Assembly: GCA_903820085.1 (NCBI GenBank)
Contig: CAIJGA010000005.1
Span: forward strand, 62,001-126,000
Length of the DNA stretch: 64,000 bases
Source: an uncultured Chlorobiaceae bacterium
GTDB lineage: Bacteria > Bacteroidota > Chlorobiia > Chlorobiales > Chlorobiaceae
Reading direction: 5' to 3'
Shown: one piece after another, positions 9,591 through 17,092 of the stretch
How the letters are laid out: every line of letters begins with the position of its first letter
Numbering within the stretch: the first letter of the stretch is position 1
Notes under the pieces: generated by a model
Databases searched by the model: none
What the model was told of the DNA's origin: nothing
The model's input: only the letters and a program-made list of their open reading frames with translations
Made by a program: the position numbers and the translations under genes

Positions 9591-10259
9591 TCAGAGAAGT
9601 GAACTTTCCCGAAAGCTGAACCATCCTGTTTTTCCGATAATGACGTGATCCAGCAAATCAATCTGGATGATGGCACTTGCTTTTTTGAGCAGGTCTGTCA
9701 CTTGTTTGTCGGCATTGCTTGGTTCAACATCGCCCGAAGGATGGTTATGTACCAGAATGATGGCGTGAGAACTCTCTTTTATGGCCGCCTTGAATACCTC
9801 CCGAGGGTGAATGAGGGCGGCATTAAGCGTTCCGACAGAGACAAGCTCGGTTTTGATAATCTGGTTTTTGGTGTTCAGATGCAGCACAAAGAGATGCTCC
9901 TTTGTTTCATCCGGGACCCGGCCTGCCATGTACGCAAAAATATCGCTGGCCGCCTGTATTTTTTTATTCTGGTTGCTGCTGTAATGGATTCGCCTGTTCA
10001 GTTCGAAAACCGAAATGATCTGCATTGCCTTGGCCTTTCCGATTCCCTTGACCTCCTGGAGTTCCTTGATTGTTGTACTGGAAAGTTTTTCAAGGGTAAA
10101 CCTGGCAATGATTTCGTTGCAGGTATCAACAATATTGAGGTTTTTGGTTCCGGTCCGCAGGATGAGAGCGAGAAGTTCAGCAGAACTGAGTGACGCGGCC
10201 CCGCTTCGCAGAAAGCGCTCCATCGGTCTGTTTTCAGGATCAATATCATGGATGCGCAT
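9591..10259 (-). CDS. radC: RadC family protein (JAB/MPN domain)
   Basis: 222 aa from the ATG at 10259. This start is favoured because AGGAG (10 nt upstream) precedes it and the protein then begins [16 protein letters not shown], as is typical of the family; the frame is open to 10337. A helix-hairpin-helix motif ([11 protein letters not shown]) lies near residue 75. The JAMM metal motif is [14 protein letters not shown]. Despite its name a repair role is disputed; RadC proteins are JAB-domain putative metalloproteins whose substrate is unknown. It converges on the cold-shock gene with a 17-bp gap. Confidence 0.9.
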   Translation of the reverse strand: MRIHDIDPENRPMERFLRSGAASLSSAELLALILRTGTKNLNIVDTCNEIIARFTLEKLSSTTIKELQEVKGIGKAKAMQIISVFELNRRIHYSSNQNKKIQAASDIFAYMAGRVPDETKEHLFVLHLNTKNQIIKTELVSVGTLNAALIHPREVFKAAIKESSHAIILVHNHPSGDVEPSNADKQVTDLLKKASAIIQIDLLDHVIIGKTGWFSFRESSLL

Positions 10260-10500
10260 TGCTTGCCTTCTCCTGTTGATGTTGCGTAAATACTCCGGGG
10301 TAAGCGTAATAAACAAGTATTTGTTCAACGTAAACAAAAAGAGGGAGAAGTGGAAGCGCTCTTTTGCCGGTGTGGCCGAAAGCTTGAAAAAAGCAGCTCC
10401 AAGTTACCGAAAAGGCTCTTTTTCTTGCAGGCTATTGTCCCTTATTTGTATCTAACCTTTGAATGTGTTCCTGTATAATTTTTACTAACCACCACTTACA

Positions 10501-10932
10501 TCACTCTCCATCATAGTCCGCCCAATTGTTTGGCGTTTCGTACCAGCGGATTTGTGTCAGTCTGACCCCGGCAGGCAGGTGATGCCGGATCTGGTTGAAG
10601 GCCCACTTCGCAAGCGATTCAGCCGTCGGAGGCTCATCGGTAACCAGCACCCGTGAATTGCGCTTCATGATAAAGTCGAGATCTTCATGATCCTCTTTCC
10701 ATACGGCAAAGCCGTGATCGAGCTTGTCGTGAATGTGTTCAACCATGATGTCTTTCAAAAACTTGAAATCCATCACCATTCCTTCCTCGCCGTCACCCTT
10801 GCGCTCAATCAGCTCTCCTTCGACTGTGGCGATAACAACCCCCCGGTGACCATGCAACTGGTTGCAGAACGAAAAGCTGTTCGGAAGTGTATGGCCGTAG
10901 TCGATCTCTATTTTTCGTGAAATGCGTATCAT
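10501..10932 (-). CDS. 6-pyruvoyl-tetrahydropterin synthase / QueD family protein
   Basis: 143 aa. Zinc ligands are YGHT (His14) and LHGHRG (two His), the catalytic cysteine is in FCNQLHGH, and the Asp/His pair lies in DKLDHGF. The C-terminal RWYETPNNWADY carries the substrate-binding Glu. The T-fold family converts dihydroneopterin triphosphate either to 6-pyruvoyl-tetrahydropterin or to 6-carboxy-tetrahydropterin (queuosine path). The nearby sepiapterin reductase favours the biopterin route. No queuosine genes are seen here. The region 10260-10500 upstream of radC holds nothing recognised. Confidence 0.82.
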   Translation of the reverse strand: MIRISRKIEIDYGHTLPNSFSFCNQLHGHRGVVIATVEGELIERKGDGEEGMVMDFKFLKDIMVEHIHDKLDHGFAVWKEDHEDLDFIMKRNSRVLVTDEPPTAESLAKWAFNQIRHHLPAGVRLTQIRWYETPNNWADYDGE

Positions 10933-11082
10933 TGTCTGAATATTCTCTATACCGGTTTGCCTTTAGCACAGCCAAGTGTACGCAAAAAAATACTTTTTCC
11001 CGAATTGAGGTTTTTTGGTCCCTCTTGTCGCCGTCAGCCGGTTGGGGTGAAGAAGAGGGACTTGAAAAATATCTCTTTGCGT

Positions 11083-13827
11083 TTATTGGGAGAGCTTTAC
11101 GATGGTATAGCCGGCCTCTTTGAGTAACCGGGGAATATTTTCAGAAACCACGGAGAGGTATTTGTCTTTTGCTTCTTTTGGCAGACGTTCCCAGTCCACG
11201 AGCAGGGCATGAAGCTTTTTTTCTTTATTGGTTTGGATTGCAAATTTCCACCCGTCCTTCAGTTTGGCATCCATCCACCGCTCGTGTTCCAGTATCGCCA
11301 TCTCTTTCAGTTCCGTTATCAGAAATTCCACAGGCTGTGCATTGTTGCGCATGGGGACGATGGCGTAGCCAAAAGCTGCGAGCTTATTGGGAATATCACG
11401 GACAAGAGCCCGGTTCATCTCCTTCTGGTGCGGAGCGAGGTCAGTATAGCTTACCAGTGATCTGTGTGTTTTGGGGTTTGCTTTTTCATCAGTAATGTCT
11501 CCTCTTACATAGCCCTGGTTTTTAAGGTTGTTGTAGTACAACTGATGGTTAAGCCTGGCTAATCTGTCGAGCAGTTCTTCATTGAGTTCCAGATGATGAA
11601 CCATTGCGATAAAGGAATGCGGGTCAACATGCAGTTCCAGCTGTTCTTCGGGCGGCAGGTAGGAACGGTTGAAATGAGTTGCGTTGCCAAGCCGGCTCAT
11701 GGCAACAATTGCCTCCATAGAACGGGACCCGTGCCGATAACTTTCAACCCTCAGAAATGCGCGTATGATGCCCGTATCGATACGGAGTATGCGATTTCTG
11801 TCGAATAATTGAGGCGTCAGCCGCTCGAAGAGTGAACGCAGGAGAATCGCCCGACGCACAATGAAATAGGGATCATCCCGACCTTCAGAGAGTTGTGGAT
11901 TCGGGCCAAGCACATTGAGAAATCCTTTCAGCCGGCTGAGGAAGTCAGGAGCTTTTGCTTCAACAAGCTCTCTCTGCTTTTTGGATTTTGTAAAAGAATC
12001 AAGACTCGAAGAGGTGCCGCCAGCGAAGACAAAAATAGCTTTGCCTATTGGGTGGGTAAGCTGTCCCTGCTGAAATTCACCGTCCTGCATGGGTGCAAGA
12101 AAGTAACGCAGCCATCCGAGCTTTTTGCCATCAAGCGATGAGTCGAATTCATCCCAGAATGCCAAGGGTATTTTACCTGATAGTGCCACATCACGAATTT
12201 GATGAAAGGCATCGGTCAGGTCAGCCGGACTTTTGAACTGGGATAGATTGAAAGTATAGGTTTTCTCTGCAATTTTTTTGTCCGGATTGGCCGCTTTGGC
12301 GATCTGCTTGACTGCGAATGATTTTCCTGAACCGGGAGGGCCAAAAACAGCGATCGAAATTGGGCGATCTTCCTGCCGATTGCAATATTCTGAAATCAGG
12401 CTGTGAATGCTTCTGAGTGATTCGATTTCCTGCCGATCCACTGTGAGCAGTTCTCCGAATTCCCCGATCGGAATATTTTTCAAGGCAGCTTTTGCACCTT
12501 TAAGGACGATACGCTGGCTTAACTCTTCAAGGTCATCATTATACCGGTCTCTGAGAATTGTCCAGGAGGATGGCTGTGCTTGCTGTTCAGCATGACGGTC
12601 AACATGACGGGCCGGGCACTCGGCAACCGCCAGAGGCGTCTCACCGCTCTTCAAATGCGTTATAATAGTTTCAACCGGAAACCGCAAGCGAGGTGTAGAG
12701 TCAGTTCCTCCATTATACCCGATCTTATGGAGGTGACGCATTGCCCTTATGCCCGTCTGGATTCCTTTGATAAGGTCAGGCTTTTCGTGGTTGATGATCA
12801 TTTCGCGAACAATGCCCGTTACCAATACCGATGTTTTTCCGATAATTTCGCCGTTACCTGCAGGCAATTCACGCTCCATGTATAATGGGTCAAAAAGAAG
12901 CCGGGACGGTTCATGCGTGTTAACTCCGGGCAGAAGAAGAGCTCCGGTCGGGCCGAATGAGACGATCGTATAGGCTGAATTGGTCAGGCTGTTGATCATG
13001 GGATTATGCGTCAGTTCCCAGATCAGTTCCTGAGCGGTTTTTTCCCATGAAATCTGCGCGCTGACCTGAATGGCAGACTGTCGTAAATCGTTAATGCTTA
13101 AGACAACAATAAGCCGATCCGAGAATTTTGATACCAGATGTTCCCATAAGGCTCCCTGTGCAATTGGGGGCGACATTTTTACCATAATCCAGGGAGCTTT
13201 TTTATTCTCGTCATGGTGGCTTATCGCTTTTGGCCAGAGAGAAGGTTGATCCCTGAATCCGAGATTACTGTCGTCAATGACGATAATATCGGCATTACCG
13301 GAACCGGCGGGAACGTGGTCGTTTTCGTGCAGTTCCGCAGTTATTTTGGAGGATCGGTCCAGACCAAGAAAACGCTCAACTCTCCAGATGACGGTGGCGG
13401 GAGCATCCTTGTCGCGGAATGGAGCCCAAACGGAATAACAGTGATAGTACCCTGAGTCGTACGGATCAACCGTCTCTGCCGAGGTTGCAAGCGTACTCGT
13501 CATTTCAACAGGAACGTGCAGCTCTTCCTTTAGCTGATTGGCCATGGATGTCATGAGATCAGCAAGGAGAGCTGCACTGCCATGCTGCCAGCTCATTCGG
13601 CAAAGGAGGTCGGCGCTGCCATCTTGCCAGTTCATCCTGCCGCTGTCGTCACCGGTCCAGTCGGTTACGTCATTTGATTCGCGTGAGATATGCGCGATAT
13701 TCCAGTCAATGGTAACATCACCGGTAACAAAAACAGAGATGACATCCTGTTTATTTCGCATGGTCAGTGAAATTTGGTTTTGATTTAAGAAAGGGAGTCG
13801 TGCGAATGCCAATAGGGTCAGGCTCAT
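11083..13827 (-). CDS. Sugar-kinase-like / AAA ATPase / tandem RyR repeat protein
   Basis: 914 codons; a second in-frame ATG at 13761 (MRNKQDVISVFVTGDVTIDW) is the more likely start, giving 892 aa. No ribosome-binding site decides it. Numbered from 13827: residues ~30-345 recall the PfkB/ribokinase fold (GDVTIDWN at 36, DIIVIDDSN at 180, YTIVSFGPTGALLL at 286), but the usual GAGD catalytic motif is not seen. Residues ~475-700 are an AAA-type ATPase: Walker A GPPGSGKS 496-503, Walker B LAFWDEFD 555-562 and a sensor-like FVFAGGT. Residues ~750-826 and ~834-911 are two RyR-type repeats (THRSLVSYTDLAPHQKEMNR and ALLVDWERLPKEAKDKY). The fusion suggests a ligand-sensing ATPase, perhaps in signalling or defence. 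The function is unknown, and no obvious effector partner sits beside it. Confidence 0.8.
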   Translation of the reverse strand: MSLTLLAFARLPFLNQNQISLTMRNKQDVISVFVTGDVTIDWNIAHISRESNDVTDWTGDDSGRMNWQDGSADLLCRMSWQHGSAALLADLMTSMANQLKEELHVPVEMTSTLATSAETVDPYDSGYYHCYSVWAPFRDKDAPATVIWRVERFLGLDRSSKITAELHENDHVPAGSGNADIIVIDDSNLGFRDQPSLWPKAISHHDENKKAPWIMVKMSPPIAQGALWEHLVSKFSDRLIVVLSINDLRQSAIQVSAQISWEKTAQELIWELTHNPMINSLTNSAYTIVSFGPTGALLLPGVNTHEPSRLLFDPLYMERELPAGNGEIIGKTSVLVTGIVREMIINHEKPDLIKGIQTGIRAMRHLHKIGYNGGTDSTPRLRFPVETIITHLKSGETPLAVAECPARHVDRHAEQQAQPSSWTILRDRYNDDLEELSQRIVLKGAKAALKNIPIGEFGELLTVDRQEIESLRSIHSLISEYCNRQEDRPISIAVFGPPGSGKSFAVKQIAKAANPDKKIAEKTYTFNLSQFKSPADLTDAFHQIRDVALSGKIPLAFWDEFDSSLDGKKLGWLRYFLAPMQDGEFQQGQLTHPIGKAIFVFAGGTSSSLDSFTKSKKQRELVEAKAPDFLSRLKGFLNVLGPNPQLSEGRDDPYFIVRRAILLRSLFERLTPQLFDRNRILRIDTGIIRAFLRVESYRHGSRSMEAIVAMSRLGNATHFNRSYLPPEEQLELHVDPHSFIAMVHHLELNEELLDRLARLNHQLYYNNLKNQGYVRGDITDEKANPKTHRSLVSYTDLAPHQKEMNRALVRDIPNKLAAFGYAIVPMRNNAQPVEFLITELKEMAILEHERWMDAKLKDGWKFAIQTNKEKKLHALLVDWERLPKEAKDKYLSVVSENIPRLLKEAGYTIVKLSQ

Positions 13828-14193
13828 ACTATGGAAAGCTTAAAAACAAGCACATTCCAGATCAGATAAAGGGTAAAACACAGATGGTTCAAGTTGGCCA
13901 TTTGCTTCAAAATTAGCAAATAATTCGTAATTAGCCGCTAGTTCAGGAATCTTCCTTTTAAGCTATTTTTCGTATTCCTTATCAGTATGCAACAGTCTAT
14001 TCTTGCAGGATGGGTTGAAAAGCCAGTGATTATGCCGGTTTGGAGTTTTATTTGTGTGCTATTTGTGTACTTTGTATTATGAAGTCCAGATGGTATTCAG
14101 GTTTTTTAAAAAGCCGGTTTGGCTTCCTTTCGGGTTATAAGGGTTGATCGACTTAATTCAATCCTTGTTAACAAATTTAACAGGATGACAACG
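13828..14193. other. AT-rich divergent intergenic region
   Basis: No convincing ORF or RNA is seen. It separates the divergent RyR/AAA gene and the His-rich protein and must hold both promoters. It includes a short sequence (TCGTAATTAGCCGC at about 13923-13936) that nearly repeats one at about 9242-9256 upstream of the cold-shock gene. Confidence 0.5.
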
Positions 14194-14436
14194 ATGAAAA
14201 AGAAGATTTGGATGGTTATGGCAGTTGCAGGTATGCTTCTCAGCGTTCCCCATGTTGATGCTCAGGCCGCAGTCAAGGTTCAGATTGGTGTCGGGATTGG
14301 AAGGGATCACAATCATCACCATAATCGCGGATATGATCAGTCCCGCCGTTACCGTGATGAAAGACGGCGTCATCGTGATATTGAGTATCGCAGACACCAT
14401 CATCATCGTAGAAGCGGTATAACTATAAAGTTGTAA
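14194..14436 (+). CDS. Small exported His/Arg-rich protein
   Basis: 80 aa from the ATG at 14194, which has AGGA 8 nt upstream; an ATG at 14185 adds three residues. A signal peptide (KKKIWMVMAVAGMLLSVPHV..., probable cut after AQA near residue 25) leads to a ~55-residue mature part rich in His, Arg and Tyr (HNHHHNRGYD, RRHHHHRRSG). The composition suggests metal binding or polyanion contact in the periplasm. No family is recognised. A second small His-rich exported protein follows 136 bp downstream. Confidence 0.65.
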   Translation: MKKKIWMVMAVAGMLLSVPHVDAQAAVKVQIGVGIGRDHNHHHNRGYDQSRRYRDERRRHRDIEYRRHHHHRRSGITIKL

Positions 14437-14572
14437 GTGCATTGCGTTCTGCCGTTGTGTGCTCTTTTCCGGCTTTCGTGTTGTAAAGCATAGACGTATC
14501 GGTTGTGAATGATGTGCAGGGTTTGATTATTGGAATGGTTTCGCTATGAATCTAAGATCAAAGGACATAATG

Positions 14573-14722
14573 ATGAAAAAGATACTTCTTGTTGCGCTTG
14601 TTTTTTTATTTGCCGGCTGCGCCTCTTATTGGAATGAGAATTCCGATCATGACAGGCGTTCACATCATCATGAAGAGGGCAGGGATGCTGGCGGTGACAG
14701 GCAGCACCCGGGTACAAGGTAA
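14573..14722 (+). CDS. Tiny lipoprotein
   Basis: 49 aa. The start is set by AAGGA at 14561-14565, 7 nt before the second of two adjacent ATGs. The sequence begins MKKILLVALVFLFAGC: a classic lipoprotein signal with lipobox FAGC and modified Cys16. The mature part is 34 residues, polar and His-containing (SDHDRRSHHHEEGRD). It is probably anchored to a membrane facing the periplasm. It is followed by a strong terminator, which supports a real transcript with the upstream His-rich gene. The function is unknown. Confidence 0.7.
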   Translation: MKKILLVALVFLFAGCASYWNENSDHDRRSHHHEEGRDAGGDRQHPGTR

Positions 14723-14747
14723 AGCCTCTCGTCTTACCCTGGAAGCA

Positions 14748-14782
14748 ACAAAGCCCCGTGCAACTTTGCCGGGGCTTTGTTA
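14748..14782. terminator. Bidirectional terminator
   Basis: A perfect 10-bp stem ACAAAGCCCC (14748-14757) with GGGGCTTTGT (14771-14780) lies between the tiny lipoprotein (+) and the convergent secreted protein (-). There is no long T-run, but AAAGC/GCTTT arms are present on each side. Confidence 0.75.
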
Positions 14783-14845
14783 TGTAAGTGTTCTCCTGAC
14801 TAAAGCGAAACGGTATCCTCTTTGCCATTTCGCCGAGAAACTCAG

Positions 14846-15193
14846 TTATGGACGATTCCAGATGGAACCGCCAAAGCCGCCGGTTTTATAGGTGGCAGTA
14901 GCCCTGTTCGGGGTATCCAGACGAAGAATCAGGATTCCCTCACTCATGATTGAGCCTTTTGGTACATCAGCCCAGCGGAGAATGATCTGGTTTCCATCGA
15001 TGTGGCCTGATGCCACATTCGTCCATACCGGGTTTGTTGGAGAGCGCTCTCCAAACCAGAAGACCTCCTTTCCAAGCTGCCGCACGTAATAGGTCCCGCC
15101 GTCATTACAGCTCCATCTGCCAGTTAAGTCGGCAAAAGCTAGAGCAGGAATGGAGAAGATGACAAGAAAAAGCAGCATTTTCAGTTGTTTCAT
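14846..15193 (-). CDS. Small secreted protein of unknown function
   Basis: 115 aa from the ATG at 15193, chosen because GGAG stands 6 nt upstream and a signal peptide begins there (MKQLKMLLFLVIFSIPALAFA); the frame is open to 15295. The mature ~93 residues start DLTGRWSCNDGGTYYVRQ and are rich in beta-strand residues (VFWFGERSP, IILRWADVPKG), suggesting a small periplasmic or secreted beta-barrel or sandwich. I do not recognise a named family. It lies downstream of the two-partner-secretion genes on the same strand and could be cotranscribed with them (135-bp gap). Confidence 0.65.
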   Translation of the reverse strand: MKQLKMLLFLVIFSIPALAFADLTGRWSCNDGGTYYVRQLGKEVFWFGERSPTNPVWTNVASGHIDGNQIILRWADVPKGSIMSEGILILRLDTPNRATATYKTGGFGGSIWNRP

Positions 15194-15328
15194 GATTGTC
15201 TCCAGGGTTATGGTTGGGAAGGCGAAAAAGGATTCTGGATTTCTATTGAAATAAGAAATCATTCTAATTATAAAAAAAACATGTATTCTGCGCAATTTAT
15301 TTGTTAAAAATGACGGAAGAATGCCGTA

Positions 15329-17017
15329 TTAAAACCGTTTGACTGCCTGGACAAAAATCATGGGGGTATCGGTTGGGTCGCTCTCTCCAGCAATTTTCCA
15401 TGCGCATGATGCCTCAAGGATATAATTGCTGACGTTAAACCATTTCACGCCAAACCCTGCTCCTGTAAGGTTGCGGGTGTTATCGGCGGCATCAGGGGCG
15501 GGTTTGGCATGAAGCAGTGCATAGCCATGATCAACAAACGTGCTGATCTGGAGTGAGCCGGGAAGTTCTCCGATAGATTCAAACAGATAGTCCAGTTCGG
15601 TTGTTGCAACAACACCCCTGTCGCTGCAAGATTCTCCTCTTTGCCATGCACGTACTGCCCCGGGACCGCCGAGGGAGAGCTGTTCCGAACTGGTCAGGTT
15701 TTTCCTGCTCCATTGGCCATAGGCTCCTGCGTAAAGAGATAATCCATGAACGATGGTCTGGTTCCGGGCAAACATCATGGTCAGTTTTGCATAATCACCG
15801 TTCGTGTGCAGACCGGTAGATGACTGGTCTATAGAGAGCATTTCGGAATCATCAATACTCAGTTGCCCTCCCACAAAACCAAGCGAGAGTGAGGTTGAAC
15901 CGCTTCCAATAATCCTGTCCCTGCGGACGGCGGTCAGGCCCGCCTGCCAGGACTCTGTATGACGCTGATTCCTCAGCGGGATACTCTTGATCCGGTCATC
16001 AAGGATGCTGCCTTCTCCGGCAATGGTTGCATTCAGTGTCAGATCTCTTTGGCGTATGAGCGGCTGGGTAATGGCAAGAGTCAGGTTGTGGCCATTGCCG
16101 TCAGCATGTAATGGTTCAAACAATCCTCCCAACTGATAGTTTACGTAGCTATAGTTCAATCCAATAGTGGTACCGGAGACGCTTACCGGTATGGTATACC
16201 GGGACTGGATATTCTGGAGATCACCGGTAGAAGATGTCTGCAGGCGCAAGGTGAACTGATCTCCGAGGTGCACCGGAGAGAAGAGATTCATGGTGGTGCC
16301 AATGTGCATCTTTCCGGTTGCGGGGTTTCCATAGTTGTCGATATCGAATAAAAAGCTGTAAGGCCTTCCTTCGATGACTTCAAGGGTTGCTTTTGTTGTT
16401 CCTGGCCTGGAGCCTGGTTCGAGCAGAATGCGGGAAGAGATATTCGGAAGCTCATTGAGTCGCATGACCATGGACGTAAGGGCGCTCTCTTTGAGCGGCT
16501 GATTTGCGGGCACCTTTTTGGCATAGGCTTCGAGCATGGATTTCCGTATTCTTGCCTTGACCGGTCTGGTTTCAACATGGATATTTTCCAGGACACCTTC
16601 ACTGATTTCAAGAACAAGGGGCATCCCTGGCTTTACCGTTTGCGGGGGAAAAAAGAGTGAGGCAAGGAAATACCCCTTTTTACGATAAGCATTGGTGATT
16701 GCGGTGGCAGCCTCATTAAGTCCTTCAAATGTCATTTTTTTGCCAATGCAACCCGACATGAGCCGTGAAAGCTCTTCATTTGAAAAGAGCGTATTACCGG
16801 TAAAAATAAAGCCTGTAACTTCTACCAATGTGCTGCCTTGTGGCTGTTTTTCCAGTATGACCGGATTCTGAAAAGGAGGCAGCTCCCTTTGCGGTAACAG
16901 AGATGGCAGGGGAGTACTCTCCTTGAGAATGCGTCCTGCATCAGGAATTTCATCCGCAAATGCGGTGCTTGCCGTAAAGGCTGAAGCGCACAAGAGTATT
17001 TTCAGTGATCTGGACAT
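15329..17017 (-). CDS. Two-partner secretion transporter, TpsB (ShlB/FhaC/HecB family)
   Basis: 562 aa from the ATG at 17017, with GGAG 7 nt upstream and a signal peptide (MSRSLKILLCASAFTASTAFA). The frame is open to 17074. The order is a short linker with PLPSLLPQRELPPFQNP, POTRA repeats (about residues 65-215), then an Omp85-type 16-strand barrel. Near residue 460 is LSLGGPGAVRAWQRGE, matching the L6-loop motif region (VRGY/RG type), and it ends in Phe (FVQAVKRF) as outer-membrane barrels do. It would export the TpsA protein encoded 75 bp upstream. The cargo is neighbour-specific as is usual in these systems. Confidence 0.9.
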   Translation of the reverse strand: MSRSLKILLCASAFTASTAFADEIPDAGRILKESTPLPSLLPQRELPPFQNPVILEKQPQGSTLVEVTGFIFTGNTLFSNEELSRLMSGCIGKKMTFEGLNEAATAITNAYRKKGYFLASLFFPPQTVKPGMPLVLEISEGVLENIHVETRPVKARIRKSMLEAYAKKVPANQPLKESALTSMVMRLNELPNISSRILLEPGSRPGTTKATLEVIEGRPYSFLFDIDNYGNPATGKMHIGTTMNLFSPVHLGDQFTLRLQTSSTGDLQNIQSRYTIPVSVSGTTIGLNYSYVNYQLGGLFEPLHADGNGHNLTLAITQPLIRQRDLTLNATIAGEGSILDDRIKSIPLRNQRHTESWQAGLTAVRRDRIIGSGSTSLSLGFVGGQLSIDDSEMLSIDQSSTGLHTNGDYAKLTMMFARNQTIVHGLSLYAGAYGQWSRKNLTSSEQLSLGGPGAVRAWQRGESCSDRGVVATTELDYLFESIGELPGSLQISTFVDHGYALLHAKPAPDAADNTRNLTGAGFGVKWFNVSNYILEASCAWKIAGESDPTDTPMIFVQAVKRF

Positions 17018-17092
17018 CGCTGACTCCATAAAATTTACGTAACGGTGAGAGTGGATCGAGGTATCAACTGGCAATCCATTTTTTAAGATCTT

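Noticed and set aside
10355-10445. Possible tRNA-like segment (GCCGGTGTGGCCGAA...)
   Set aside because: It resembles the start of a class II tRNA but has no matching acceptor 3' strand and no T-loop.
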